Of a stretch of 64,000 bases of DNA, positions 11,141-25,145 are shown one piece after another. The DNA comes from Ooceraea biroi. Lineage: Eukaryota > Arthropoda > Insecta > Hymenoptera > Formicidae. The notes beneath the pieces were generated by a model. That model saw nothing but the letters and a program-made list of their open reading frames with translations. It ran no database searches and was not told where the DNA came from. The stretch's first letter is position 1. Every line of letters begins with the position of its first letter. The DNA lies in contig NC_039511.1 in the NCBI RefSeq assembly GCF_003672135.1, forward strand, positions 8,830,464 to 8,894,463. The letters run 5' to 3'. A program made the translations under genes and the position numbers.

Positions 11141-11191
11141 CATATGGTTCCCCGCGGCCTCTATTTATGGCTTCGTTGCCGCTACCATGTG
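11141..11191. promoter_or_regulatory. E-box and MEF2-like cluster downstream of mir-1
   Basis: Within about 50 bp and roughly 300 bp past the hairpin there are CATATG (11141-11146), CTATTTATGG (11161-11170, one base off the MEF2 consensus) and CATGTG (11186-11191). Fly mir-1 is controlled by mesodermal and muscle regulators, so a small muscle enhancer is plausible. This is inference from motifs. Confidence 0.3.
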
Positions 11192-11399
11192 GTCACCACT
11201 TTTATTAGCTTCACGAGACGAGTTTCTCGTTGTTCTCAAGGCTATAACAGGACTCGTCTATCCCGATCCGTATCCCTTTCCTCGAGTATCCCTGTCGCCG
11301 AGTTGACAGTTCGTATAGCTGATCGCGCAAAGATGTTTCCTACTATTCGCAATCAGTATTCTCGTGAAATGTTTAATTGATCCATTTAATTGCAGCAAC

Positions 11400-14300
11400 G
11401 AGAGAGAGAAATGGAGAAAAAACTGGACGGCCGAGAGGAAGAGAGGACGCGCGTGCGGCTGTTTTCGAGTCCGAAATAGGATCCACGCAAGCATCGCCAT
11501 GTTTCCAGAAATAAGTTCTCCGGTTACAGGGTCTATTTCCGGTGCACGGGCCGGCAACGCGGAGGAAGCGCGGCGAACGGTGACGTACGCGCAGCTGCAG
11601 GTGCAATCTCGCAATGCAACTGCACGGCAGGAGCGCTACGCGCGCGGCATCCGGCTTTGGTGTCTGGGAAAAAGATTCAGTGTCGCTCGTAAAAAATGGT
11701 CAGCCAGTGACATCAGTGATATCCGGTGCGATCGATTACGGTTCATGACGATTACGGTTTGCGTAACGAGAACGAGCGAATGCCGTGACCGTACCGGCGA
11801 GTAAAACACGCGATTAGGTGAATGTGCTAATGAGTTACGATAAGCCTTGCTTTCTAGGATAGGAATCATGGGCTTTTGTTGTTTAGTCCAACGTAGACTT
11901 TTCCGTCACCTTTTTCCAAAAAAGGTCAAAAGGAGAATAATATCGTTTCAGAAAATTATATTAATTATTGTAATAAAAGCCTGACTCTTCTCTTGCGAGA
12001 GCAACTTTTATTAGCGCTAAAGAGAAATATTATATTGTGAATTTTATTAAAGATTTTTCGATTTAATTTACTTCAATTATTTATTATAATTAGTGAGAAT
12101 TGTATATCTCTTATTAATCTTTGTTTCTGATATGTTTTTATTGAATATATATTATAGCACCTGATATATTCTTAAATCGTATTGCTCGTCGCTTATTCGA
12201 TTGCTTATTCGAGGTCGAGTGCGAGTTTACGCGATGTTCGCGGCGCTAATTTTAGTGAACAATTCTGTGATGTAACCCAAAGTTCACCGGCTGGTACATC
12301 GCATCGGATGCGAATTTATCGACGGTAAAATAGGTTTGCGCTCCTCGTGGCGCGTAATGCTCTTGATTAAGCCGAATGAATTACGCTGATATTATTGCCG
12401 TGAAATAATAATATTACTCCCGGTATTATTGGCTAATGCCGCCATTTGCATTAACGTCGGCACCTGCTAATTGGCATCGCCCATCGCGTTTTGTCTATTT
12501 GCCGTACGTGTGTACGCAGTACGTCTGATTATGCTAATCGCCGCGGCGAATAATAACGCGCATCGCTTAAACGAGTCTGTCGAATTCGGAGACTTGCCAA
12601 CAAAAACAAACGAAAAAAGAATTACGTTTTCCTGTAGTCTCCACTTTTTTTTTCATCTCTGAATAGCTTCAGTAACCAATTTAAATTCGATTGGAAAGCA
12701 GGAGATATCTACCAGAAGATCTTGAAGAATTAGAAGGATAAATGCAGTTCCTCGTACAATTTCTCATCATATAGGAAAAGATTAATGTTCCACCCGAGAA
12801 CTCGGGGTCGCGCACCCCGTCACCCGAGGACGTCATCGAGCTGCCGGGAGTTGGGGGTGGGCCTGTAGAGAGGATTAGAGCGCGGATCACGCAACGCTTC
12901 ACGATAATCACGGACAGCTCGGATGCAACCTTGGCACGTTTTCGGCGGGTCGATAAACGCAGTATGGCAGAGACGAATCGGTGGTCAAAAGGCCCGGGGT
13001 AAGGGGCCCCGCGGATTACGTAGCGCCCAGTAGCTACGAGGGTCGAATGACAGAATCGCGCGGGCTATATTGGCTGCTCGGTACGATCGTCACGTTCGCC
13101 GCGACAATTTATGACGATTGGAATAGCGGCCGTTATGCGTCCGCGCGATGCAGCCAGACTGCAGGAGGACGTACCTGCGGTACGCGACACCTTATCAAAT
13201 TGGTTCAATTAGCGGCTGGCGCAAGAAAGAATTCATGTGCGAGGTCCGTGAGAGGAACATGCGTGCGTCTTCATTTCTCCCGATCTCTACTTCTTAACGC
13301 TGATGTCAAGAAAACGAACATGTTCTCGCCGACTGCGAAGGTGTCACGATGTATTCTCAAAAAAAACTTTTAATAATTAGATCGTAATGTACTATAATTA
13401 TTATTTTAAAAATCTATGGTTATAAAGAAATTTAAACATTTGGAAAATTTATTGCGTATTGTTGGAGCTAGATGAAACGAAATGAAAGAAATGTTGATTA
13501 GATATCTTGTACGGCATCACATGAAAAAGGTGTCAAGTTCTCCGGATAGAAAATTAAGATATTATTCCTTAAACAAGCATAGAGAGATCCCAGCAACGTG
13601 GTTTCGTTAGAGGGTTGCGTTTGGTCGGGTTTCCGTGAGGACATTACCTTATTCCCATGAGTGTCCCGTAACAGGAGCTATTTAGGGACACAAGGAGAAA
13701 CGACGTGGATGGGTGGACGCTGCTGAGATTGTACTAATTAAGTCTCACCTCCCATTAATTGCCGTTTCTGTCTTGTCAGTGGTCGCAGACTGTCGTTGCG
13801 GCTGGCGGACACTAGTAGTTAACCGAATTTCGATATCGACATGTTTCATTCCATGAACAAGTTTCTCTCTATCTCTCTCCTTCTCTCGTGCTTTCGACTG
13901 GACATTGATTCAAGACACATATTATATTTTACGCGCATTTTATGAAATTTTTACAATTTTGATTGAGTAATGGATCACTAGAAGAAGAATCTTGGGAAGA
14001 TTTTTGACAACCAGAAAAGCTCAGGCATCGCTTCGGCAATTTTTTTACGACAATATGTTTTTACATCTATATGTCACGTATTTGAATAATTTGAAAATTT
14101 GAAGATACATGGGAATATTTTTCTAATTCTAAATAAAAGTACGTGTTAAAATATCTTTACTTGATCTCATCACTGCGGGCTGTATTTCACCGTCTCAATA
14201 AATCTCATTTACCAAAAGTTGGTCCATCTGCTTCGCAATGGGCAACCGTGCGAGCGTCAGCGGTTCGCTGAAATATCGCAGTCCGGCCTAATATATCGGA

Positions 14301-17300
14301 TCGTCTTCGCGAATCTCGGAGCTGCCCCATGCCCGGCAGGACTACCGGCAGAATTCGTGCGGGCAGAGTCGCCCGCGGTCGCGTACGTTTATCAAAGTCA
14401 GGGGGTGGACGATTTCCAGATTGAGTCACGGAGCGAGTATCTCTCTCTCTCTTCCTCATTGGGATCATCCCGCGTGCGCATCCGAAAAAAACCAGCCCAT
14501 GGCGACATCGCAATCGCGCGATCTAGTAAAACTTGAGATGCATTCCGCGCGTGACACGCGCTACGTGCACTGCAGCTCGTTTCTTCCTCGCCCTCTCTTT
14601 TCCTCGATTTTTTTTCGGCGTAGATACGTCCGTCCAATTTTCGTCGTTTTCAATGGGGGCTCTCGATGCTCGCTCGATAAATCCATCTAGACGAGAGAAT
14701 ATATCCGCGCGCTTGCCAGTTTTCGCACGTAAGCGAAACGTCAGCTTTCCTAGTTTCTTGGAGCCGAGCCGCCGCCTAACTCTCGAGTTTCCCCTCCCCT
14801 AGGTCGATCGTTGGATTCTCCAATGTATCTCGTGACGTCAAAACGTTCCAGAAGACATCCCATTATTTTTTATAGAAATCACGAATCGTGAAAGTTCATT
14901 CAACAATATTAATCAGCTTCAGATTGGAGTAACTCCCCATTCATAATTAATCAATTATTATATCTACAATATTATTGCAACCTTGATTACAATTAATTAT
15001 TATAACAATTGGAAGATGCAAGATCTTTCTGTACGTAAAATAAAACCGATTATCCGCCATTTATATCACCGATTATACAGCTTTCACGATACACCGTAGA
15101 ATCAGGAAGGAAGATGACAATTTTGCAATTAAAATAGCGTGATGGATTCGATGGAGCGTTCCGTGGAACCGGCGCAATGGAGACGATCGTAGGCGACTCA
15201 CGGAGTGGCGCTTCGACACCGATTGAAACTTGGCCCTCCGGCTCAGAGGCGTTGAGTGCACTTCTCGGAGCATGACACGAATAGCCGAGCATCGGGCTCG
15301 AGGCGCGCGTTTGAACTTTTAAAATAAGCCGCGGCCCTTTCTGCGGGCGGGTAGCCGACGCCGCGCCGTTTCGGCAGGACGATCACGCGCGGCCGCCCGT
15401 CCAACTTTGCCGGCTAATCAGAAAAATCCACACTCCACCGAGCTTATTGAATTGTCTTAGCCCGGACCCGGGTGCCCCCTTTCTTCCGGCGCTCGTTCTT
15501 CCTTGCGGAGAAAAGACGATCTCTCTTTTTGCGTCTAGGACTCCCCTTAGTCAGATTTTCCGTTGCGTCTTTTGTCCTTATCTATCCTGTATCTTTATCT
15601 GTCTTGGCGCTTACTTTCTATTAATTATCGTATATAAAATTTGTCGAGATAATTACATATAAGTTTTCAATATTCTTTTCGTATCTACTTGCAAATTTAG
15701 TTCACTCGATATTCTCGAGAATAGATTTTTTCGATTTTTTGTACATGAGGTGAGAGAGCAATATAAATTCTCTACCAGGGAGTGGGTATTTATTTTATGT
15801 TAAGCTATATGTACTCTCTTTCTCTACTTCAGCTGAATCATTATCTTAATTCTTTCTTTAAGGTTCTAATCAACGTCTAATTGCATATTTTTTTCTTATT
15901 CTTAAAAGGGTCGGTTTTAAGGCAGCAATAAATATCTTTTACCGCAACCATTATCGTCACAATCTCACCTTTCGCGTTTTTACCCGCGCGGTAAAACGCG
16001 GTGCTCACGAGTACCTCGAACGGATCTCGATGAATTATAACGGCGTATAAAGATCAATTACATCAGCCCGTATGAATCTTATATTCGCACTCCAGTTCGC
16101 TAGCTCGCACAGCGCTTTCGGTCGCGATCCCATATTTTATCATGGTTCTACCATCATCATAATCGATGTGACCGGCAACAAATAGCGACGCAAATCTCGC
16201 GCGTCTCATCCTCGAGCGATACATCCCCCTTTGCACGTCCTCCTCACGCGAGGGGTGAGCTTGGCGCACGGAGCAATTTTTATCGTCGATACTTTACCCC
16301 CATCGTGTATTGCTTTTCCGTTACTCACCGCGATCTTTTCCAATGATGATTGGCTCGTATGTACGTCATTTGGATCGCGCGCGACTTTCACTCATCAGAG
16401 ATTAATTTCAAGTAAATGATTTATCGAATCATATGTATTACCGATTTTCGTAATTGATCTTGATCGATATTCATACATCAGATTCGTAAGAACGCGCGTC
16501 CGAATTTTAATGCGGAAGCACCCTTTATAGCGGTTTATATCGCTACACCAGGGTTAATTTGCTACGAAATTGCAGCCTGGAAAACCTCTCGAAATACTCG
16601 GCTGACAACGAGCGCCTCACATTAAATTCGGTATAGCGGGTATAATACCCGCTGCCGATGCTTCACACGCTACGCAAGTTAGAGTTTTCGAATTTTTTAT
16701 TAATATTGCGATAATGACTTGCCGCAACAATGGTCCCGCTTAATTAGAGAACTTTTGTACACTCGTGCGCGCAATTAGTCCTTTTAACGGACTGACGTAA
16801 ACTACCTATTCCGCGCGCGATGCGCCACGATATTAAAGTGCAGTTCCGACAAGCACGGTAAAAGCTGTAATTTTCAGTGGAGGATTTAATTCGAAGCGAG
16901 CGGGGATTCCACGGGAAGCGTCTCGAAGATCTGAAGCCCGCTCGTTTTCCTAAGATGCATTTATAACAAGTTCTTGCGAAACGCCTAGTTCCTGTACGTG
17001 CGAGATTCCTTTCGCCATTTAGATTTAAAATTCAAAAAAGAAATGTCGAAAAAAGAGTTGTCTTTTACTGACTAATATCATCCTTGCAAAAAAAGGAAAT
17101 AGTCGATTTTACGGAAATGTAATTATTTATATTTACGCGAAAGATTTCATGTATGCTCTAAGCTATTAAATTCGCAGGATTAAATTCGGTCGAAATTCGG
17201 TTACTTGGAAAACCATTTTATCTTGAGAGGGAAGCAGTAAGATGTGATATTTTAATCATAAAGTAAGAGGGAGAGAGAGAGATAGAGTAAAGGATTGCAT

Positions 17301-19030
17301 ATTTCATATTCTCATGTAAATCGCACGCAGAGAATTCATCCGGAGTGTACATCGGCTCTCGTGCGCCGTTAATAAGATACGACATTATAAGGAGGATTAA
17401 ATTATGGCTCGTCAAATCTCTCTGGCTCGGCCCTCAATATTTAATCCGTAAACTCGCTTAATACCTTCCGGCTTCACCGGCGATCCGACGAGATCCAACG
17501 TAATCATCCTGTTTTCATTGGCGATGATGCCAAAGATGATTTCATTTTGACCAAGCTATCCTTCGCGCAATCGTTACACTGCTGAATTGTGCCCCTAGAC
17601 ATGCATCTCGCGGAGCGCAAGTGCAGTGCCAAATCCGTGAATCTGCATGATTCTCGTTTTACGTTCTGCGCTTTAATAATGCGAGATACCTCGCCGTGCA
17701 TCTAGTATCTTTATTAAATCCGCTGTCAGTTTTGATCGCGTAATAATACAAAGCGCAAGTCTTATAAATGATTATAGACCTGGTTCTTTTACGTCAGCTG
17801 AATGTCTCCATTGTCGTAATTGCGAAACCGGAACATGACATCGCGGAGTCTGCGATTAGAAAATTATGATCGAAGAATTGCAATGCTACGAGCGATCAGT
17901 CGACAGGAAGCATTTACATTAAACACGTAACATGGTATAAATATTCGCAGGGGTCTTGGTCGAGACCTAACTTAGATAGCATGACGAAGTGCGTTTCAGA
18001 GACGTGGAAAACATCCTCGAGCGCTAAGACACGCTTTGGCGTCCGGCCATGCAACCTTCCCGGACGTTATTCTCCATTCCGACCCCCGATTATCAAGGGT
18101 ATGCCCCCTCCCCCGAGATGCACGAATTTAATCCACTCTAGCGTAAGACGGTCTTCCTTGGTATTTAATTCAGTATCCGATGCCCGGAGATATTTTTGCG
18201 TCGGTTTAAATAAGTAAACTTTATTGCTGAATTTATAACAAACAATGCCTGTTATCAGGGACTTTTTGACAGCGTTTTATCAAAATGCTGTCGATGTGTT
18301 TTGTGGCACGTTAAAGCAACGCGAGAATAATTGTTTCGCGCCAAGTTTCGGGCGCGCTAAAAAGCTACGCGTCAACAGCCGCGCGACCGATATTAATGGA
18401 ATAAAGTTAGCGACTCTACATCTCGCACGAGTGTGCGAGGACGTAAGGCAACCGCGGAGAGATACACTGCGACACGTTGATTAATCGGAAAGCAAGTTTC
18501 CGTCGACGCACCGTGGAAAAAGCAGATTCGTCGAACAAACAAACTCAATTACGCTCTTTCCATCCGATAGATCTCTCGCCTCCGACGAATTTTCGTTGAA
18601 TCTCCGTGCTCGATCACCGGTATTCTCTTCCGTGGATTCATTGTTATACAACTTCGGATCGGCCACAATTATTGCTTTTTGAAAAATGTTTGTATCAATA
18701 TCAATTCTTATTTTTTGTTTTATTATCAGCTTTATTTTATATATCAGCTTTCATTATATTTTATTTCTCTTCAACATATCTACTTGCAACTTTCATTAAT
18801 TTAGTTCAGGATATAATATACTTGTTCTATAATTCTATCCCTTTTCATTTTTTCCCTCAATCGCGGCAAAAATAAATTGACTGATTCGCGGCGACCGCGG
18901 GATAAAGGTTGCTCCCTCTCATAAATGTTCGTGCTCCATCGTCTTTATCAGCTGTCGTGATCTTCGCGAGTGGGGCGCGGGCGCAAATTAGAGATTTAAT
19001 CTAGAAGATTAGTTTTTCTATCATCCTCCA
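11400..19030. other. Gene-free stretch downstream of mir-1
   Basis: Mosaic DNA that could be intron or 3' part of the primary mir-1 transcript. It includes a GA tract near 17265-17286, the 19-bp palindrome at 16635 and a CTCGCAC/GTGCGAG stem at about 18422-18439. I found no exon, tRNA or further microRNA. Confidence 0.45.
16635..16653. repeat. 19-bp palindrome
   Basis: AGCGGGTATAATACCCGCT, perfect apart from the central base. Confidence 0.75.
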
Positions 19031-19570
19031 TCTAGCGCGGCAAGAGTGAGGAGAGAAGCCTTTTCTGGCTCGGGATTCTCAAAAGGTAGGCAATATGTAT
19101 GTCACGTGCCGTTCCGTGCAGCCTCCCTCGCACTTCCGACCATCCGCCACCCCCTGGTTGTCTATAGTCCTTCTATAGAGGGTTGCACGGGTTACGTGCT
19201 GCGCGTCAGGGCCGTAAGGCGATGTAGGAGCCCGGTTTGGCCAGGGATGGGTCGTTCTCCGTGAACCGCATACCGAAATCCGCCGGCAGCGACCCAATAA
19301 ACACCGGCACCCCGACGCGGCGCGGCGCCGCGCGGCGAAAATCGAGAGACGTACTCGGAATTTCCCGGCGACGGCGGATTTTCATGGGCACCGATCCAAA
19401 CTCGATCTGCCGCGAGATTCCTCTTTACTCTTCACGCCTCGATCGGTCGGGCGAACGCGTCCCGTTTTGAGATGTGCGAGGAACGTTCCTTTTGTGTCCT
19501 GCCTCCCGATGAAACGTCTCGTCTCAGCGGAGGTTTCGATCGGGGCAGGCGAATTATACGTCATGATCGA
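19031..19570. other. CpG-rich island
   Basis: Markedly GC/CpG-rich, with a perfect 14-bp palindrome GCGCGGCGCCGCGC at 19320-19333. It could be a distal promoter or simply compositional mosaic. No open frame there is convincing. Confidence 0.4.
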
Positions 19571-20499
19571 TGATCAGTAGATTGCATTGACGATATGAAG
19601 AATAGTATTGTATATACAAAAAGAATACTTGAAGAATCGCGCTACAAAAGAAGATGAGTCCTGCTTGTGAAGGTATTTTTAAAAAGGTATTAAATCTCCT
19701 TTTTTTACACTTAAAAAAATGTTAATAATAATTAGTATCTCTCGAAATTATTCTTTTTTATTACTATTATTCTTTATCGAATTGTTTCCTTGCAAGTTTT
19801 CTGCAACAATTACTTATTTATTCTACAGTTTGAATCTTCACACGTATTATTTTGTTTTTACTGCTCAATTTCTTGTAAGTATTTATTCATGTTGGCAGTC
19901 ACTTTTCGAATGTGGAGCAATAAAACGCCGTGGAGCAGTATAATTGTATCGTAAAAGAAGTTAGCTTAATAAAAAAGAGTATTTTCCTCACGTACTTGAG
20001 GAGAAATCAGGTTTACGCATCAATAAAATGTTGGTTTTCTACGACACGGCTGTTATCTAGGTGCGGCCGCAGAAAACGCATCTGAGATGAAGAACTTTGT
20101 ACAACATTGACAGTTACGCACGGAAAAACACAGGCGTGAGAAAGGGAGAAACGAGAAAATAGGATCGTATATGGCAGTATCTGATAAAACGTTGCTTTTT
20201 CCTCATGTTGCGCAATATGTATATAGAGCGTATATACGTGTTCTAAAATAAAAACAATACGAGAATCACCATTAAAAGAGAAAAGTTTTTCCTTAACAAA
20301 TTGAAGATCGATATGAAGGCGGTTAATGCGATTAAGGGTAATATTCTTCTTTCTGGAGCCCTTAAAGCGCTTTCCACCATATCGGAAGTATCACAGGCGG
20401 AAGGATCTGAGAGAAAAAAAAAACAGGAAAAGAAAGAAACGATCCGTGAAGACGAGTACACAAAAATACCACTTCGTAAATCTGAAAGCGCAAATCTTA

Positions 20500-21300
20500 A
20501 TGCGCAAAAAATAACATCGTCTTCCCGGTGGGTGGATAGGGAGGAAACGGATTCAGGGGAGCGTCCGTCGACCGCACTGTAATGGCGCGTTTGGGGTGAG
20601 CGAAAGCCGCGAAATGCCCGTTTCGAGTAATCGTCGATCGCGGAGCGGAGAGGAGGATGGAAGTGGGTCGTCCTCGTCGTCGTCGTAGGTGACGAAGGCG
20701 CGGAAGGGAGGAAAGGAAAAAGGAAGAAACCCGGCTTCGGGGTAGAGCGTAGCCGTGTGGTGCGCACCCCTTTCCGTTCTATTACCATAGCAATGGCGGC
20801 AAATCAAATTGAATAAAAATTTATGTATCAGAAGGGCAATAAAACGGAATAGATTTGGGGCAGGGCACGAGGCGCGGTGGAATGAGGCCGCGAATCCATC
20901 AGCCGACCGGGGGATCCCCCGATAAAGCGGGGATACGTCGTTTCGGTCCTGGGAAGGCCGTCGCGTACCAGGCCAGGATTCCGACGCCGATTGGAGCGGG
21001 ATCGTCGTCGAATTGTTGCCGCGAAATTTATTCCACTTACACATCCGCGTGGGCAAACATGCGCACGTGGAAGGGCTTTACCATCCTACTGCCGCCGCCG
21101 CCGCCACCGCTGCCGTCTCTGCCGCCCTTTTCCCCGGACGACGAAATCGGCTTTACGATATTACGCTGCCCATGGAAGCCCGGAACATCCGGTTTATGCG
21201 CCCGCTGCACCTTCGTCCTGTACTCCGTCGCGCCGCGCTCCGAGTATGCCATCTTTCAGCGCGGTTTTTTCTTTCTACCTCTTTTTCCCTTTTTCTTTTT
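20500..21300. other. GC-rich block with overlapping artefactual frames
   Basis: Frames of 127-182 codons overlap on both strands. They owe their length to GC content, purine tracts and the CCG repeat, and I see no protein domain. Confidence 0.45.
21091..21120. repeat. (CCG)n microsatellite
   Basis: Short imperfect CCG tract. It produces a polyproline run in one open frame. Confidence 0.85.
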
Positions 21301-24300
21301 TTTTTATGAAAACCACAGCTTCCACGGGAATTCGCGATATCGTAAAAGAGAAACGGTTTTCGCAGACATCGTAAATGCCTTAACGCTTACACCTGCCAAA
21401 TAGGACGCCGTAATCGGTATCGTAGCGTGCATCGAGCCATTGTTTCGTAAAAGCGTATTGTTTTTTGGTACCGAATGATAAGAGAATTGTATCCGCAGTA
21501 TCATCAATTTTTTCGTAGTGGTATTCGCATGGTATGACCAACCATGATTTGCAAAGGACATTAAAGTCTTGACGCCACTGTTATTAATTGAATTAACGTA
21601 AGAATTAACGTAAAATAATCTGCCTGCTAATTAATTATTTTCAATAATTTGTACAATAAGTTTCGTAGTTTTATAAAATTTTGGCATGACACAGAGTAAC
21701 GCTTTCACAGATGGAAGCGTTGAAAGGGCACAAAATTTACAAAATGGCCGGAAATAGTTTTCGTCTTTTTGCGCCTGTTGTCGAACGAATCGGGTTTATT
21801 TTTTTACTTTGCATCCGTACGCAGTTCCCATCCGTGTTATATTCATCGGTCAAAGGATGTTCTGTGAGATGATGTTTTCCAGTCGTTACGTGCAATCGTT
21901 TATAATTCACGCGTGCAACGCTCTCATTAATGTCGACATGTCTGATAGAACGAAATAACGATTACCGTCGCGCACCGCGAGAAATGACATTATCAATTTT
22001 CGGCCATATAATTATGCAAAGCAAATGTTGCTGGCCCGATAGGTACGCTATGCACGAGCCAATGCATTTTAAGCAGGCAGGGGAGGCCTCAAAGTAAACA
22101 ACAAAGTAGCGGTCACACACGTGAGTGAATGGCAGCCGGGGATCTCGCGGTAATCGAATTATCTCTTGCAGCCCCCTCTCGCATTTCTGTCAAATTGGAA
22201 AATTTGTTATCCATCACGGAAGTACATAATCTCATCTCTTTCGTCCTGACGAGTAAAATTTACGCTCCGGGGAAGAACGTAGCGACTAAAATATTCCAAA
22301 CCTTTATATCTCAAGTTCATGTCACGCGCGACATCCGAAATAATCCATCCGCCACCCCGTCACGCGATCTTCAAATTCGCGACCTCACCTCTGTTCCACG
22401 GTGGAACTTCCACCCTTGTCTTTCGCTCTCCCTTCCGTCTCTCTTTCCATCTCCTTTTGGCAAAATAGCGACGCTCTCGAGAAGCGCGACGAACGATCGG
22501 CTGCGAATCCGAAACGATTGCCGGCAACGTAGATAAACGGCGACGATATGTTCGACTTCGCGATCTCTCGATCGCAAAGCATCTCGGAAAGTATCCAATT
22601 CCACGATGCTGTCAGACGACGCGGATGCGCTCGTCGTTGGGGCTTAGGGTTTCTGTCGTTTCTTCGTCGTTTCTTCGACCACGAAGCGCACCATCGTGGT
22701 ATACTCCGGGCGGTACCTCGCAGCTCGTTCCGCGAGATTGAATCAGGCCCGCATGGCCAGGTTAACGCACATGAGGTCTGAATGCATAATGTCGATGTAA
22801 ATGAGAGCCAAAGGTAAAGCTGTACGGGTGCACGAGCGGCTTCCGTTCTCTTCTGCCCTTTTTCCCCTCGTTTTTCCACTTCACTCCTTCTCTCTTTTTA
22901 TTTCAATAGTTTCCTCGCCACTCTGTTGATCCTTCCTCTCCCTCTCTCTCTTTCTTTCTCACGGCTTTTCTTCGTTTCCCTCTTCTTTCTCTTTCTTCTT
23001 TTCTTTCTTTTTCTCCTCGCTATCTCGCCGTCAGTGGCGTAATTTCGTTTGGTGGGGCGGTCTTGCACGGCGAAATATGATTACGACGATAGCGGTAACG
23101 ACGTTACCGGAGCTGACGCAGCCGGAGCCAGACCATCTATCCTAGATGGGTTCTGGGCTACGGTTGATCCAGATGGATACACACACGGCGGTACATTGCC
23201 AACCGCGCTGTCCATCCGCCTATCGACACCCGGTCCCACGGGATAATTTAAAACAGCGCCGATTGTTATTGGTTTAACTCCACGTTCATGTGCCATTCGA
23301 ACGAAACGTGGTCTGTCCGATCCCGATCGCGACAAGGTTCAGCCTCATTCGCATAAACGGATTTCCGTGCTGCACGAGATAATGATCTACGTTATTACGC
23401 TATAAAATTATGAAAATTTCACCCTCAAACTCAGCTCGTATGAGAATTCAGATATTAGTTGGATGGACGTTCGAAGATTACGTAAAACTCTGGCTCTTTC
23501 GTCGCGTCTGCGGATTTTCCGGGCAAATATTAAATCGATCGAATTTTCTGAAAGGAAAAGTTTGCAAGACACGTCTTTCGCAGGCATTTTTAACGGCAAG
23601 GTTTCAAGTGTAAAATTAAAAAAGGGATTCTCGAGAAATAAAGCTACATGAAAGATGAACGTTTATTCGATAGTAGCAGTTTGAGTACACACAGCTCACT
23701 TCGTATTTTAAATTCATACGTTTCGTACGCGTGCACGTAGGAAAGTGAGCCTTTTCCAAAACTCTCTGTGAAACGAGCGAGTTTCGCGCTTGCGGCTCGT
23801 CGGGGCCGATAAGTCGCGAGTAATCTTTCCTCTTGAGGACACGATCGGCCAGGTGGACGCTTTGTCCTCGATACCTCCCGGCCATCCGATGATCGATAAC
23901 GCGCAAACTTGATTCTCCAATGAAAACTTGCAGACTACTCCGTGCTCGTGCTACGCTACAGCGGTCTCCGCGTGTTCCGGATACAAGGACCACCTGGCTC
24001 TCCCGCAGGACTTGCATCCGCTCGAGGACGTCATCCGAGTGCTCGGCAAGCATCGGCGAGAGAGAAACGCTTTAATCCCACGTAGCTGGCTGTGTTCCTA
24101 TTCGTGCCGGAGGCATTCGCGTCGCTAATACGGAATCTCAGGGGTAGATCTTCGCCAAGCAAGTCGGACGTATTTTCAGGACGCTAAGACGCTCTGACGT
24201 TCGCGGGTCCAAAAACATGATCGATACGACAGCACCCGAGGAAACCGTCGGGTCGCGTCATTCCCTTTGACGTCAATGGTTCCATGGCCGCAATTTGGCG

Positions 24301-25145
24301 AGCGGTCGCCACGTCTTTGGGGATTGTTTGCGTGGGATAGAAAAGAGCACACGAGGCACATCAAAGTCTTCTTTCGCCACTTTAGTTTTGTGGTCTAATT
24401 GTTCATGGAAAACTTTGCTATTTCGCGACGACGCAATCGATAGGAGGCTTTTTGCAATCCGAAAAAGTCTCGCGGATGATCGATGCCAAGAAAAGAGTCT
24501 CGCAAAGGCTGAAATGTCGACACACTCGAATCGTGTCCCTCGATTCCTTCCGGAAAACCTACCTTTAATTGTTTCCACGCTGGTGCACACCTCGGTAAAA
24601 ACGAACTTACGGGCACGGTGGAACTTCTCCCGTCGTTCGACGTTCGCGTCGCAGTCACGACAGATTGCAAGAAATTAATTATCGTTTTTCAGTGCGGCGA
24701 ACTGAGCCGCCGCTCCTTGATTTCGGTCTTGTTAGCTATCTAGGCGCTCGCAGTGGTGCAATTGCACGTCACGTTTCCAAGGCGGCGTTATCGTTGATCG
24801 CGGCGAACAATCACTATATTTTTTCTGATCATATGAAATTTTATAATTATATGAAGTAATATATACTCATGCAAGCGTGTATTCGCACAGGCAAAATTTA
24901 TGCACAGAGCCCAATACATTTTTCTACCGTTGCCGATATACAACAGTAAGTTTTTAAACCTTTACAAAGTTACGAACAAAGCTTTAAAATAAAAATTTTA
25001 TTCTTTTTCATTAGTGATGGTTGCTTGACAGTACAATTTCTCGGTACAATTATTGAACATTGTTTCCTCTACAAAAGCACAAATTACACGATGTGTACGC
25101 CTGGAATCAAGCACCTTGCGGTATTGGCAGAAATTCGCCGAGTGA
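21301..25145. other. Gene-free stretch
   Basis: Mixed composition with the polypyrimidine tract at 22.9 kb. Nothing else is recognised. Confidence 0.45.
22856..23022. repeat. Polypyrimidine tract
   Basis: About 165 bp that is almost wholly C and T on the + strand, with CTCTCT and TTTC subrepeats. Confidence 0.9.

Noticed and set aside
20386..20410. TATCACAG resembling the miR-2/13 seed
   Set aside because: The following bases do not match any family member and no hairpin is seen.
20243..21403. Several frames of 127-182 codons on both strands
   Set aside because: They overlap one another in GC-rich DNA, contain tract-derived Pro, Phe and Ser runs and show no domain.
24869..24952. ATG frame ending at a GTAAGT donor, considered as a 5' exon for the cysteine-rich frame at 25.2 kb
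   Set aside because: Joining it to the candidate acceptor near 25155 puts the cysteine frame out of phase or meets a stop.
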